DNA of 64,000 bases from Aphrocallistes beatrix (taxonomy: Eukaryota > Porifera > Hexactinellida > Sceptrulophora > Aphrocallistidae). The notes beneath the pieces are model-generated. The model had not been told where the DNA came from. It did no database searches and worked only from the letters and a program-made list of their open reading frames with translations. Positions 34,530-45,591 of this stretch are shown piece after piece. Positions within the stretch are counted from its first letter, which is position 1; each line of letters opens with the position of its first letter. The position numbers and the translations under genes were made by a program. The DNA lies in contig OY725504.1 in the NCBI GenBank assembly GCA_963281255.1, positions 248,001 through 312,000 on the forward strand, given 5' to 3'.

Positions 34530-34538
34530 TATAAATAA
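34530..34538 (+). promoter_or_regulatory. TATA box of jacalin-aerolysin copy 3
   Basis: TATAAATAA 56 bp upstream of the chosen ATG (34594). This rules against the in-frame ATG at 34546, which would lie at or before the expected transcription start. Confidence 0.55.
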
Positions 34539-34593
34539 ATCTGCTTTGAGAAGCGCATCAAATTCAGGATCATTTCAATACACAATCAGTACA

Positions 34594-35586
34594 ATGGCTG
34601 CAAAAGAAACAAAAGAAGCTTCGCCATACTTAGACATAACAGAAGCAGGAGGTGAGGGTGGGTCTCTATTCGAATTTGTTAGTGACAAGGGTCAAATGCT
34701 GAGTCTCATAGAGGTCTGGGCTGGAGAGAAGCAAATACGTGGTGTGAGAATTGTGCTCTCAAATGAGCTTAGCCAGAGTTTTGGTACATTAGTTGGAGAG
34801 TCGGATCAATTTGATTTTCAGCAGGGAGAGCTGATCACTGAAATGTCCCTTTGGGTGAACAAAGAAAAAGATTTTGACTATCAAAGAATCGCAGCAATTC
34901 GTTTTCTAACAGATAAAAAGAGAGAATTTTTCCCAAAAATGACACAAAAGGAACTCGGACAAGAATATCCCATTGAAGTTGGTTCTGGGATATGTGTTGG
35001 AGCCGTTGGAAGGTCTGGAGTAGATATTGATAAAATCGGTTTTAAATTCGTGAAACCTCTAATGAGTTCAGTCATGACTGATATGACCTATCCAACCCTT
35101 GGAACTAAGAAAGTGGCAATAAACATAGACAGTCTCGACTCCGTAGTCTACACTAATGATCTGGAAATTGAACAAACAGTCACACACGAGACCAGCGTGA
35201 CAACGACCAAAAAGCAGTCCTGGTCCAAAACATCTAGTATCCAGTTCTCCGCCAGTATCAAAGTAACAGTTGAAGCTTCGATACCTTTACTTGCATCGAG
35301 CACTGTTGAAACCACAACAGGTCTCACTAAATCAGACTCCGGAACACACGCAATGGAACAAAGTGAAACAAAGACAAACAAGTGGAGTTTCCCGTTCAAA
35401 ATTCCAGCGAAATCCAAAGTGGAAGTTACTGCTTCAATGGGACAAGCTGATATCGATATCCCATACACAGGAAAACTTGTGATAACTACAAAGGATGGAT
35501 CTCAACTTTCCATCCCTGTGAACGGTACCTACACTGGTGTTGCCTTCACGGATGTAGAAATAACGACTAAGAAGGTAGAGCAGTAG
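34594..35586 (+). CDS. Jacalin-aerolysin (natterin-like) protein, copy 3
   Basis: 330 residues. Jacalin-like domain about residues 10-150 (AGGEGGSLFEF, WAGEKQIRGVRIV, GRSGVDIDKIGFKF), then the aerolysin-type module (YTNDLEIEQTVTHETSVTTT, WSFPFKIPAKSKVEVTASMG, TGVAFTDVEITTKK). It is closer to copy 1 than to copy 2. The first domain has lost one of the usual glycines (VGGxQ is WAGEKQ here), which may alter the glycan site. It is the only copy on the plus strand and the only one with the 28-bp tandem repeat upstream. No signal peptide, no introns. Confidence 0.8.
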   Translation: MAAKETKEASPYLDITEAGGEGGSLFEFVSDKGQMLSLIEVWAGEKQIRGVRIVLSNELSQSFGTLVGESDQFDFQQGELITEMSLWVNKEKDFDYQRIAAIRFLTDKKREFFPKMTQKELGQEYPIEVGSGICVGAVGRSGVDIDKIGFKFVKPLMSSVMTDMTYPTLGTKKVAINIDSLDSVVYTNDLEIEQTVTHETSVTTTKKQSWSKTSSIQFSASIKVTVEASIPLLASSTVETTTGLTKSDSGTHAMEQSETKTNKWSFPFKIPAKSKVEVTASMGQADIDIPYTGKLVITTKDGSQLSIPVNGTYTGVAFTDVEITTKKVEQ

Positions 35587-36520
35587 GTGTCAGACTTCAA
35601 GTTTTGTTTTTTTAGAAAGTATATCAAGTGTTTAGCAAATACTAGTTAGAATACATAGCTTGATAATATGTATTATTTGCTAAATCTTTAGTTGATATAT
35701 CAGTGTGTTCCCACTCTCTCTCTCTCTTTTCTATCTATTCTATTAGTGTGTTTATGAATAAATAGCCTAGAAAACAGAAATATTATACTTTCAATGTTTA
35801 GAAATCGGTTTGAATAATTATAAGCCCGCTTCGCTTTCAAGCATTTCGTGGCCTCTGCTAATGCAATAAATTTTGAAATTGTTGAAAATTCGAAGCCAAT
35901 TTTGATTAAAATTTTATTAATATTTCTGGTTGAAATGCACAAACAAAATGCTTGTATTGTCAGTCAACACTAGGAGGATAGGACTGAGCGTTCTAGTACG
36001 ATTAATGCTGTGGAAAGCAATAATTTGTTTATCGATTAGTGTAGAATTTTAGTTTGATAGTGACTAAGTCTAGATATCATTAACCTGAGACCATATTCTT
36101 GTCTCACCGTATACTGTAGAACCTCTATAAGTGGAGAAATGAGGAATGGGAGAGATAGAAATGAAGAATAATGCTATTTTAATTTTGCACTATTAAATCT
36201 TTATATGTGATTCTACGAACTTTTTGATTCAACCTCGTATGTACATACAATATCTCTAAACACATGTTTAATACTGATAATCTAAATTTAGATACATCAA
36301 TCAGAAGTTACCAAGTTTGGAGGAAATTCATTTTCAACAAATATAATTTAGTCAAGATTAGCCAATAATAAAACAACATTGTCTCATTTTGAAACTAATT
36401 CTGGTTAAATTGGAACTGAATCTAACAATAATGAAAGTAATAACATACCACATGTGTAATGGGATAACTAGGGAGATTCAATCCTATATTTAGCTATGTT
36501 AGTTCCATTAGTAATCTAAG
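35587..36520. other. Intergenic, right half is NHL upstream block
   Basis: No gene seen. A CT-rich run (CTCTCTCTCTCTCTTTTCT) is at 35713. From about 36165 the sequence is the conserved far-upstream region of the NHL genes, also present at 14360. Confidence 0.5.
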
Positions 36521-36603
36521 AGAAATGTATAAATAGACTCACAAACTCACTAATTTATCTAACAAACAAACTACAAACACTCTACAACGAACAAAAGAAA
36601 AGA

Positions 36604-37896
36604 ATGGCAGCAAGGTACCCACAAGCACCAGTAGTTGCAAATACACAAAATCCCCGACACGTCTCCATCACAGAATTGGAAAGAGCTCTAGAAGATCTGA
36701 CTCTACAAGTGGCAGAGAGGAAGAGACAACTCAGCGACAATTTCAGACAGATCCACGAAATGGTGGCACAAAGAGAAGTGGCACTCTTGGCAGAGCTGGA
36801 TGCCATCCCAGCTGAAATCAAAGCGAAAATCCAAGAGCGAAGAGCTAGCTTGGAACAGCTGACAAAGAACAGAGATGATACGGAGAGGGAACTGAATGCC
36901 AACAGACTGAACACGTTGCTACAGAAAAATCTTAAGAATATCAAAGATGAAATGGAGAAGATCATTTCAGAACAGATTTCGTTCCCTCTCGTGTCCATCA
37001 GCTGTCAGATGGAAGAGATAGAGAGGACACTGGAAGAGAAGTGTCGCATTGTGAAAAGACCAAATCCATACGCTAGCAGGACTCTACCTATCTGGCATGG
37101 AGTTAAGGAAGGTAAAGGAAAAGATCAACTATTCAACCCTACAGCAATCTGCATAGATCCCACAAACCAGCTGATTTATGTAGGAGAAGATTCTTTTGCT
37201 GGTAGAATACAAGTCTTCACGAGTGAAGGCAATCACCACTCTACTCTACGCAATCCACTGATGAGTAACTGCCGCTACATGAAGATTCATAAAGACCACA
37301 TCTATCTGACTACATATTTCAACAATTATTTTGTCAAACTAAACAAGAAAGGGGAAACAATTAAAAAATTGGAACTTGGTACTCAATTGTTTGGGATATT
37401 TATAGAAGGATCTAATATCTACACTTGTGTTTATAAGTCTCTAACAGTACAGATATTTGATCTCAACCTCAAGCCTACTAAGAAGATTATTCTGAAGGCT
37501 ATCTCGTTTGATGAAGATACAACTCCTCGAGACATCATCCTACACAAACAACAAATGTTTATTCTATTCAGCTACTCTGTCTATAACAACTACCATCCAG
37601 ATCCAATCCAAATTTTCAAGCTAGATGGTACCATCATACGCTCTCTAGTAACAGGAAACGACATCAAGCATGCTGAATACTTCTGTCTAGATTCCTATGA
37701 GAATATTCTGGTGAGTGACTATAGAGGTCACTGTATCAGAATATTCTCTCCAGACGGAATCCTGATACAGAAGATTGACAGAGAGGGATGGAAGGAAGCA
37801 GGAGAGTTATACCGCCCTCAAGGTATAGCAGTAGACTCCAAACAAAGAATAATTATAATGGATTGGAAAGAAGACAACAAACTCCAAGCCTTCTAA
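36604..37896 (+). CDS. Coiled-coil / NHL-propeller protein, copy E
   Basis: 430 residues, intronless. Coiled coil about 20-150, propeller to the end (WKEDNKLQAF). TATAAATAG at about 36528. Variable-block residues include GEDSFAGRI, TYFNNYFVKL, SYSVYNNYHP and SDYRGHCI. It lies 1 kb after jacalin-aerolysin copy 3 with no tetraspan between them. Last plus-strand NHL copy before the conserved single-copy region. Confidence 0.8.
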   Translation: MAARYPQAPVVANTQNPRHVSITELERALEDLTLQVAERKRQLSDNFRQIHEMVAQREVALLAELDAIPAEIKAKIQERRASLEQLTKNRDDTERELNANRLNTLLQKNLKNIKDEMEKIISEQISFPLVSISCQMEEIERTLEEKCRIVKRPNPYASRTLPIWHGVKEGKGKDQLFNPTAICIDPTNQLIYVGEDSFAGRIQVFTSEGNHHSTLRNPLMSNCRYMKIHKDHIYLTTYFNNYFVKLNKKGETIKKLELGTQLFGIFIEGSNIYTCVYKSLTVQIFDLNLKPTKKIILKAISFDEDTTPRDIILHKQQMFILFSYSVYNNYHPDPIQIFKLDGTIIRSLVTGNDIKHAEYFCLDSYENILVSDYRGHCIRIFSPDGILIQKIDREGWKEAGELYRPQGIAVDSKQRIIIMDWKEDNKLQAF

Positions 37897-38186
37897 GCTG
37901 CAACTCAAAATATATGTTCCCTTAATTACACGTGTTTATTTATTATTTGTTTATCAATTATACTCAATTGTTGTTTAATAATGATTATTTTGTTTTGGTA
38001 TCCTGGAGATTCATAACATTCTAAAATGTTAATAAATAATGCAAATTGAACCAATCAGAATCAATTGCATACTTTAAAATATTCCCAAAGATCCTATTTT
38101 GAATGTTTTTGTTCACTACCTCACTGCAAAAAGTGTTCAACTTTCAATCGCATATTTTCCATAACTTTTATAGCTAAAAAAACGAA

Positions 38187-38407
38187 GATTCACAAAAATG
38201 TTTAATTTGACACTTTCAAAAATACAAATAAGCTGTTACATGTGTATAAATATAGTATCAGATATAAATAGTATCAATTGAGTTCATACGGAATTGAATG
38301 AGGATGGAATGTTGTGAGGTGTGAAGTGGTTGGTTGCATTGTTTGTGTCAGATTACGTCATCAGACATGTCTTCATATATCAGAGATGATTCTAAAGAGT
38401 TATTATA
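38187..38407. repeat. Conserved downstream block of NHL genes (copy 5)
   Basis: Same block as at 8781, with GATTACGTCATC instead of GATGACGTCATC. Confidence 0.7.
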
Positions 38408-38537
38408 AGTTACAATTCTTATAAAAACTTTCAAATTTCGATTTAATCGGACTCATTGAATCTCTATATTTTATTACAATTTAACGGAATTCCCCAAATA
38501 ACCAATGGAATTTAGCATTAACTTCTATTTATAGGAA

Positions 38538-39145
38538 CTATTTCGTTCCATTCCTGATTGGATAGTATGGATGAAGCTTACCAGATTCCAACTGAATGCC
38601 AGCTGACAATTCTTGAGAGTTCATAGCTAAATATAGACAAGTAGGAAACGAAGGAATACGATAGGAATGTGGTTATAAATAGAACTCTGTTCATACCTTT
38701 GTTTAGAGGTGTTACCATGTTATCATTCCATGAAATGAACACCTCCACGAGTTTATTCAGGTCTGTGTAGTAACCCTAAACAACAACAAGGAAGAAAATA
38801 AACAAACTGCTTTATTACAGTACACCCTCGCTAATCCGAACAGCTCTGTACCAATGATAGAAAAAATCGTTCGGATTAGTGAATTTGTTCCGATTAGTGA
38901 AATAACACTAATTCAATAGGGCATTGATTATAATAAATTTGTATTGTTAATATTATGTATACTATCTCGCTTTGATCCCTTATTTAACGAGGTTTCTCAA
39001 TCTTATTGATAAATATTAGATTATAAATGTTGTTTAAAACCATAGAGGCGAATAATATTATATTTTGGGTGTTCGGATTTTAAGAATGAAGTGTTCAGAT
39101 TAGCGAGGGTGTACTGTAATGGTAATTCAGCCTCAGAATTCAAGC

Positions 39146-39200
<55 letters not shown>

Positions 39201-42200
39201 TACCTCTAACCCATCTATCGAGTATCCATACAGACTTCTATCAATCTTAAAGTGTCTGATACGATCTGAATACCTAAAAATAGATTCAGTGTCTAATTAT
39301 AGAAATAGCATATAACCATGCGTGATAGCATCTACCTTAGTGATAGGCAGAGGTGCTTGGAATGTTTCTTACTGTTGCGGATGAGGAAACTGCCAATTTT
39401 CCCACAAAATTTGAGTAAATTTTCAGAATCTTCTCTTGTCAAATCTCCATGGAACCAACTACACTCAAAATTAGAAAATTTATTGTTGTTTGTTTGTTTG
39501 TTGTTATTTCACACCTTTCCCAACTTACCTGAATGCAGAGTAGAGAGTTGTTTCATTTTCGTAAAATGGATTTTTCTTGTGTTTACTCCTATTCTAAATA
39601 TAGTTTGTTTATTTACAGCAGACATTCTTAAAGACAGAATTTATTATCAAACTTACTGATGTATCTTTCACTTCCTGGCCAATAGCATCCTGGACGAAAG
39701 AAGGTCCATTCTATAAATAAACGTGTCAAAAACAACAATTTGTTTACTTAATTGAGTAAACATACATTAATAATCTTTTCTTTTCTCTGTGAATCAACAC
39801 TTGAAAATTCCAATTTGTGTCTCTGACTTCTAGAATCCAATTCTTTCGAGATTCTCTCACTTCTGTGTCTTAAAATAGAAACATCGTATCACAAGATGTG
39901 GTAAACCACTCAATTGCATAACATGTGTATTGCAATGTGGCATTGAGTGGTACATATATAATTTAATGTGACTGTTGGTACTCCAAGTAACCAATCAAAC
40001 ATCCATTTAAGATTCAGAAAATCAGTTATTAAGCTAAAATATTGTAGTGTATTTTTAGCTATTTTACAAAACAATATTTTTCTCAATTATCAGAGCGATC
40101 GATAGCCTATACCCAGCAGAGGGGAAAGAGAGGGCGAAGATATCGAGCACAAGCACAACCCCCCAAATCAGGCTGTTATATCTGTGGAGAGGACCACCAG
40201 TGGCGCTACTGCACGAAGAAGTGCTGCCCAGTGTGTGGGAACCGAGGACATTCCATCAGCGATTGCCATAGGAAAAAGAGTGGCGCACCCAGGAACAGTA
40301 TAATGCAAGTAACGACCCTCGGTTCTGAGTTATCCGTCTTATTACCCGTGAAGATAGCCAATGCGACGTTGGAGATGATCTTAGACTCCGGAGCCGGACC
40401 GTCGGTTATTGATTTGGGGACCATCCGGGACTTGGGTCTGGAGAAGCGGGTAATCAGACGAGTAGGGAGGGTTTATGGCGTGGGACAGAACCCGGTTGAG
40501 CTCTTTATTAGGTATCGCTATAAAATTTCCTGGATTTTAGAAGGAATGTGTTATAGAATGGTGAAGTTATATATTTCACACCTTTCATTAGTTTGATCAT
40601 TCCTGACTTCATTCTGTCTTCCAGAGTGTCGCTTGGATGGCAGAGGTGGTTTCACTGGACTAACACCTGAATCTGATTGGTGGACCTCATTTAGACTTGA
40701 ATTTTTCGTAGTCGGAGGTTTCTTAGCAACCGCGTTGGAATGTTCATTAACTGGCTTGTTAGAACTCGGAGATTTATAATAAGCGACAGATTTCCCAGGC
40801 TGGTACGGGGGAGCCTTTTGATTGGTAGGTTCTTTATAATGTGGTTCCAATTGTTCACCACTCAAGTGGCACCTTATGCCACTTAACTTGTTCACACCTC
40901 TATCTTCACGGATCTGTTTCCCGCCTTTTTTAGAGAGAATGTTAGTTCTCTTCTCAGAATCTAAATTATTCTCTGAAAACTCCTTTTTGTGTCTTTTTAT
41001 ATGTTTTCGGTCCAGCGAGCGAGTGGAGACAGCTGACTCGGAGATTCTGCTCGCTTCTGACTGGTCGGAACAGAGAGAAGCGCTCCTCGGAGGAAATCCT
41101 AAATTAGACTAAAATCTTAATTTAGAACAAGTGTGAAGATTTGGAGCACTCCACCATTAATATCAGCTGCTAACTTCTTAAATTAGTTCGTTAGAGCAAC
41201 ACTCATAGAGATATATACAAAAATATTGAGTTCTAAGTACAGTCGACTCCGCTTAATAGGGTCACTGTTTAATCGGGACACTTTTGGCAGGACCGGAATA
41301 GCTCTGAACATACAGTGTGTAACAAAAGTGTTGTCACCTTTGAATGCAAGCTCTAATCAATAAGTGAACAAAAATTTCATAATAGGAAAGGTGTATTTCG
41401 CAAATGGTGTGATGTCACAAAGTATAGTAATCCGTGATAGCTAACGACAAGTTAAGAGTTTTGTATTTGATTAGTATTGATTCGATATCAATCAAGGATA
41501 ATGGTGAATAATCTAGGGTGACAACCGTTTGTTACACCCTGTAGAGATATGGAGCACACCACCATGAATATCAGCTGCCAACTTCTTAAATAAATTCGTT
41601 AGAGTTACATATATATAGATATATACAAATATATTGAGTTCTAAGTACAGTCGACTACGCTTAATAGGGTCACTGTTTAATCGGGACACTTTTGGCAGGA
41701 ATAGCTCTCACACATAGAAGCGAATACAAAATATTTTCGGGTAATAGGGTTCTCCGCTTAATCGGCCAAAATGTCCTCTGACAGATGTGACCCTATCATT
41801 CACCTTTGTTCCTTTGGTGTCCCTTGTGTGGTTCCAAGAATTCAAAAATAAAGTTTGAAGATTCTTTAGACTCTGTAGACCTAAAATAAGATGTGGAACT
41901 GTTCAATTACGCTTAAACAGTTCTAAATATAGCCTACATAGCTAATTTAGACTTGTAACCTGTCTAAATTTAGAACATTGGCGGGTGATTGCTGTCCATC
42001 AGGTGGCATCAGGTCCAGGTTGAGAGAGCCAGTTCGAGTGGCACGAGTGGCGCCCAATTCCTCTTTGTGTCGCATTCTTGTGTCACCCACATTGTCCTGA
42101 GACCTGGAGAAGCGCTTCGAGATTTGCAGGAATCCAGATAGCGAGAAAAACCGCGACTTCTTAGCTGTGTCATTCTGAGGTTTGGATTCAAACTAGAGAA

Positions 42201-45200
42201 TGATTGGATGGATCAGTTCTATATACATTCTATTAATAGCATTTGGTACCAGAATAGTTGTTCTCAGCATAGAAACAATAGAAATGACAGCATTTGAGTA
42301 GAATGAAATGGCATACGTGTTTGTGTCGGAGGGCAGGGTGTGTGTCTAGGTGGATGGGAGGTGGCTGGGTGAGTGGCACATCGTTACAGGAGACAGATCT
42401 GCCACGGGACTTCAGAGAAGTGGCATAACTCCCAGACACAATGCTGCTATTTTTAGAAGGACCATCTGCACTACTCGGTCTAGTGCGATGTCTCTACACG
42501 ATACAGGATATCCTCAGGATACGCTGATTGGCCAATGCATGAAACCTCTTTCAAGGTGTGAACTGTATGATTATATGCTCTATACCCACCTGATCAGCTG
42601 ATCTAGATGCAGGAATGCCACTGGCAGAGGATGGTCTCCTAGGAGACCGAATTGTAGTATCGGAATGCTTGTTTATTTTAGCACTGCTTGAGCTAGAAAC
42701 CAAATTCCCAGAAGAGATGCTTCTAATTCCATTCTAAAATTAGTAACGTTAAACTAAACATTCCATTTTGTTCTATAAATAGCACATTTCTTACATTCCT
42801 CGCTTGGAGAATATTCGCCATCCAAGCTGTCCGTTCATCCTCCACTATAGTCTATAAATAGTTCTGAATAATATATTTTTATCCACTTTAGAGGTGTGAA
42901 AATATGTAACTAACCTGAAGTAAATACACTCCTTTGTCCGTTTTAATTTTGAATTGGTAATTGGACTTCTTAGATTTATGAGTGCTGCATTGAGTGGTCT
43001 CAGATAGCTCCAAATATCCATGATACTATAAATAGAACAGGTGTGAAGTGGCATGGTGGCTGGGACACAATTCTGAGTATGTCTGTTTGTTTTGATCAGA
43101 CACGAGAAGTGTCGATTCAGTACAAACAAATCTATACACACATTTTGAATAGCAACTCCATAACAGAGAAGTATCTTCGATAGTGTGATGTAGCTAATAT
43201 TAGCTACAGACATACTGTACTAAATTTAGAATCGGGACATAAGGGTGCACTAGAAGTGTTGGATAAATCAACAATTCAGAGGTGTGAAAATATTCATATG
43301 TTAAATCATTACCTGAGGTATGGGTACATATTTTTCTTGATAAAAATAGAGACGAGTGCCAATAAGTCGAACCCAGAACGCTTCCCACTAAAATAGAATG
43401 ATACTAAATATAGATACAGTGTCTATGTGTATAAAGGATTGTAATAAACTAAACTTAAGATCCATAGGTGTGAACATAAATAAATAAATAAATAAACATA
43501 TTAATAATAATTGCGTAAATATCCGTGCATATGTATAATCAATTTCACACCTTCACTAGTCATTATTATTTGAACGGAGCAGAAATGGAACTGAGTTAGT
43601 TCCAGTTTACAAACCTAAATTTAGTTTGAATGAGTTTGACATTTAAAACCGCTGCAATTGATTGTGAAGTTAGGCGGGTCTGGAAAGTATAAATAGAAAC
43701 GAAATTCCGAAAATAATTTTATTCTACAAATTCTGAAATGAGAAGTTTCAAAGGCAACAAAAAAGCGACCAACAACAAACCGACTAAGGAAGACACATCT
43801 GCCACTTCTTCCTTGACACTGCCACTTCCAAAATTAGACAGTCTGCACAAGAACATCTCATGGGATGAACTCTCACCCGAGGATGAAATCCCCGAAAAAT
43901 CGCCCAACCCTCGCAAACGGCAAATGCAGAAAGAAGATTTCGAAAACCCAAACGAATTCGGAGGAGAATTCAGCGATTTATTCGCGAGTCTGAAAGCTGA
44001 CGTCACCAAGACAATGTCAGCCAAAAAGAAGAAATTCGAAGGCTACGCGAAGTCGGCTGGAGAGAGTGCTAAAAAGAGGATTGATGACGTGTATAGCAAA
44101 CAAGAGCACGAGAGAAATAAACTCACTCAGGAGTTCATAAACAAGGTCTGGGATAATTATAGAACACATTTATAACATTCCAATATTAGCATTGCGTTAC
44201 TAGGAATGTTTCGTGTAGATAAAGAAGGTGGATGATGAGTTTCAAGAGGAAATTAAGAAGATGACAGAGGCTGAAGATCAGGTGTTGAACCTGTTCAAAC
44301 ACTACCACAAGGTGATGATATATTAATAGACTAAAACTATAAATAGAACATTTACTCAGATCTTTGGAACGGGGTTTTAAGAGTTTAAATTGTCACGGAC
44401 AATTTTAGAATTGTTAAGAGTAGCTCAGCTCTTGAACAAAAACAAGAGGTGTGAAAATATGTCTCTCAGATATAGTCAATAAATACAGTCGACTCCGCTT
44501 AATAGGGTCACATCGGTCAGAGGACATTTTCCCCGATTATGCAGAGAACCCTATTAATGAAATATTTTGTATTAGCTTCTATGTGTGAGAGCTATTCCGG
44601 TCCTTCCAAAAGTGTCCCGATTAACCAATGCCCGATTAAGCGGAGTCGACTGTAGTAACATTTTTGTTTTCTTATCGAATATGAAATCGGATTTTAGTTA
44701 GTGAAATGTGTCACAATATATGGTAATAATTGTATCAATTCTTGAATGGGTATTTTCATGAATCAAGGTTATTACTAACTTCATAATTGTTTGTGTAAAT
44801 AGATGGCACAACAAACAAGAAACGCGACAACAAACAAATTCAAAAGCCTCTATTCCACATCACAAGACTACAAACAGAAATGTTCTGAAATGAACAAAAA
44901 GCATCAAAAAGAGAAAGAAGAACTGCAATCAGACCTCGAATCGGAAATGCAGAGTCTACAGAAGAAGATTATTTCTTATTCGAAGCAAGAAGGGCTAACT
45001 CAATTCAAAAAGTCTCTAGAATCAATGTTATCCATCGAGGATAACGAACTGTAATTATAAACCATGGATAAGTATTACCAGTAATTGCACGTTATGTATG
45101 TATACAGCAGAAAATATCATATCCGAGAATTGTATTAAATCAGTGTATTTTATTCTTAAATTCATAGTGGAAATACTGCATCCATGGTTGTTTGGTTGTT

Positions 45201-45591
45201 TCGCACATACAAAAAGATCTGTAATAAAATATCGAAGAATTAACCAAAACTCTTTTCTTTGTTACCTCGCACATTCTTAAAGTATAATTATTTAACTACC
45301 AAGGCAGGAGTGTCAGAATAACTGTGGATATCTGATGATGATTACTATATCTTAGTTTGTATTTAAGTAAACGCATATTCTTTGAAAAAAGAATTAATAA
45401 ACTTAGACTCAGAAGTTTCTAATACAAATATTGTATTCTAGCAACTAATTATACGAATGGATTCATATTTACAAATGTTGACAAACAAACATAAATAATA
45501 TAAATATCTATCTTCTATAGAATACAAAATTTCTCACCTTTCTTTCCTTCTTCTCAAGATAGCTCTCATAAACTATCTTGTCATGCTCCAT
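38538..45591 (-). CDS. PH - linker - SH2 adaptor protein (SH3BP2/STAP-like layout)
   Basis: Multi-exon minus-strand gene. PH domain exons: 45538-45591 (start ATG; YLEKKERK), 43313-43387 (WEAFWVRLIGTRLYFYQEKY), 42915-43025, 42795-42851 (VEDERTAWMANILQARN). Linker exons, Ser/Pro/Arg-rich: 42590-42733, 42317-42446, 41960-42192, 40582-41098. SH2 exons: 39336-39458 (WFHGDLTREDSENLL, GSFLIRNS with the phosphotyrosine-binding Arg), 39204-39273 (HFKIDRSLYGYSIDG), 38697-38775 (YYTDLNKLVEVFISWNDN), 38538-38626 (stop). PH followed by C-terminal SH2 is the SH3BP2 / STAP / SH2B arrangement: membrane-lipid and phosphotyrosine adaptors in kinase signalling. SH2 and PH junctions all keep frame. The joins into 42446 and into 41098 do not with the simplest GT-AG choice, so a missed small exon or different sites are likely. 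SYCP3 sits in its first coding intron. Confidence 0.8.
38818..39116. mobile_element. MITE, CAGTACACCCTCGCTAATCC family
   Basis: Ends CAGTACACCCTCGCTAATCC and ATTAGCGAGGGTGTACTG are inverted and TA-flanked; about 300 bp, within an SH2-region intron of the adaptor gene. A solo end lies near 25820. Confidence 0.75.
39145..39201 (+). repeat. (CAA)n microsatellite
   Basis: About 19 consecutive CAA units, starting just before the donor site of the 39204-39273 SH2 exon (inside the intron on the minus strand, as TTG repeats). It is intronic, so the apparent polyglutamine frame is not coding. Confidence 0.85.
40094..40520 (+). pseudogene. Ty3/gypsy-like gag-pol relic (zinc knuckles and protease)
   Basis: In one frame: a basic stretch, a zinc knuckle (CYICGEDHQWRYC), a second (CPVCGNRGHSISDC, CX2CX4HX4C), then a retropepsin-like aspartyl protease core with ILDSGAGPSVID. 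This is the gag-protease junction of a retrotransposon. No reverse transcriptase, integrase or LTR is visible and it stops near 40594, so it is a fragment. It lies in an intron of the PH-SH2 gene, opposite strand, directly beside the 40582-41098 exon. Confidence 0.75.
41240..41799. mobile_element. Duplicated MITE (CAGTCGACTCC family) with another MITE inserted
   Basis: A direct duplication of about 160 bp (41139-41300 and 41548-41710) each carries the left part of a CAGTCGACTCCGCTTAAT element. Between them at about 41312-41542 is a different element with inverted ends CAGTGTGTAACAAAAG / TTTGTTACACCCTG, TA-flanked. The second CAGTCGACT copy lacks its right end (stops at GACCCTATC, 41799). Confidence 0.6.
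43738..45054 (+). CDS. SYCP3: Synaptonemal complex protein 3 (Cor1 domain)
   Basis: Three exons: 43738-44145, 44219-44311, 44803-45054, all phase 0, giving 250 residues (vertebrate SYCP3 is about 236). A disordered charged N-terminus is followed by one long helical coiled coil. The C-terminal stretch LQSDLESEMQSLQKKIISYS ... LTQFKKSLESML matches the Cor1 domain ending of SYCP3, the meiotic chromosome-axis fibre protein. FGGEFSDLFASLKADVTKTM is the domain's start. SYCP3 tetramers assemble on meiotic chromosome axes and support synapsis. The gene lies entirely within the first coding intron of the PH-SH2 adaptor gene on the opposite strand, and its second intron holds a MITE. A TATA-like GTATAAATAG lies about 50 bp upstream. 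Confidence 0.87.
44486..44652. mobile_element. MITE, CAGTCGACTCCGCTTAAT family
   Basis: 167 bp, complete inverted ends CAGTCGACTCCGCTTAATAG and ATTAAGCGGAGTCGACTG with TA on both sides, in intron 2 of SYCP3. It is inverted relative to the copies at 51815 and 54400. Confidence 0.85.

Noticed and set aside
39091-39315. Plus-strand frame with a polyglutamine run
   Set aside because: The CAA repeat lies in an intron of the minus-strand PH-SH2 gene and the rest of the frame overlaps an SH2 exon antisense; it is a microsatellite.
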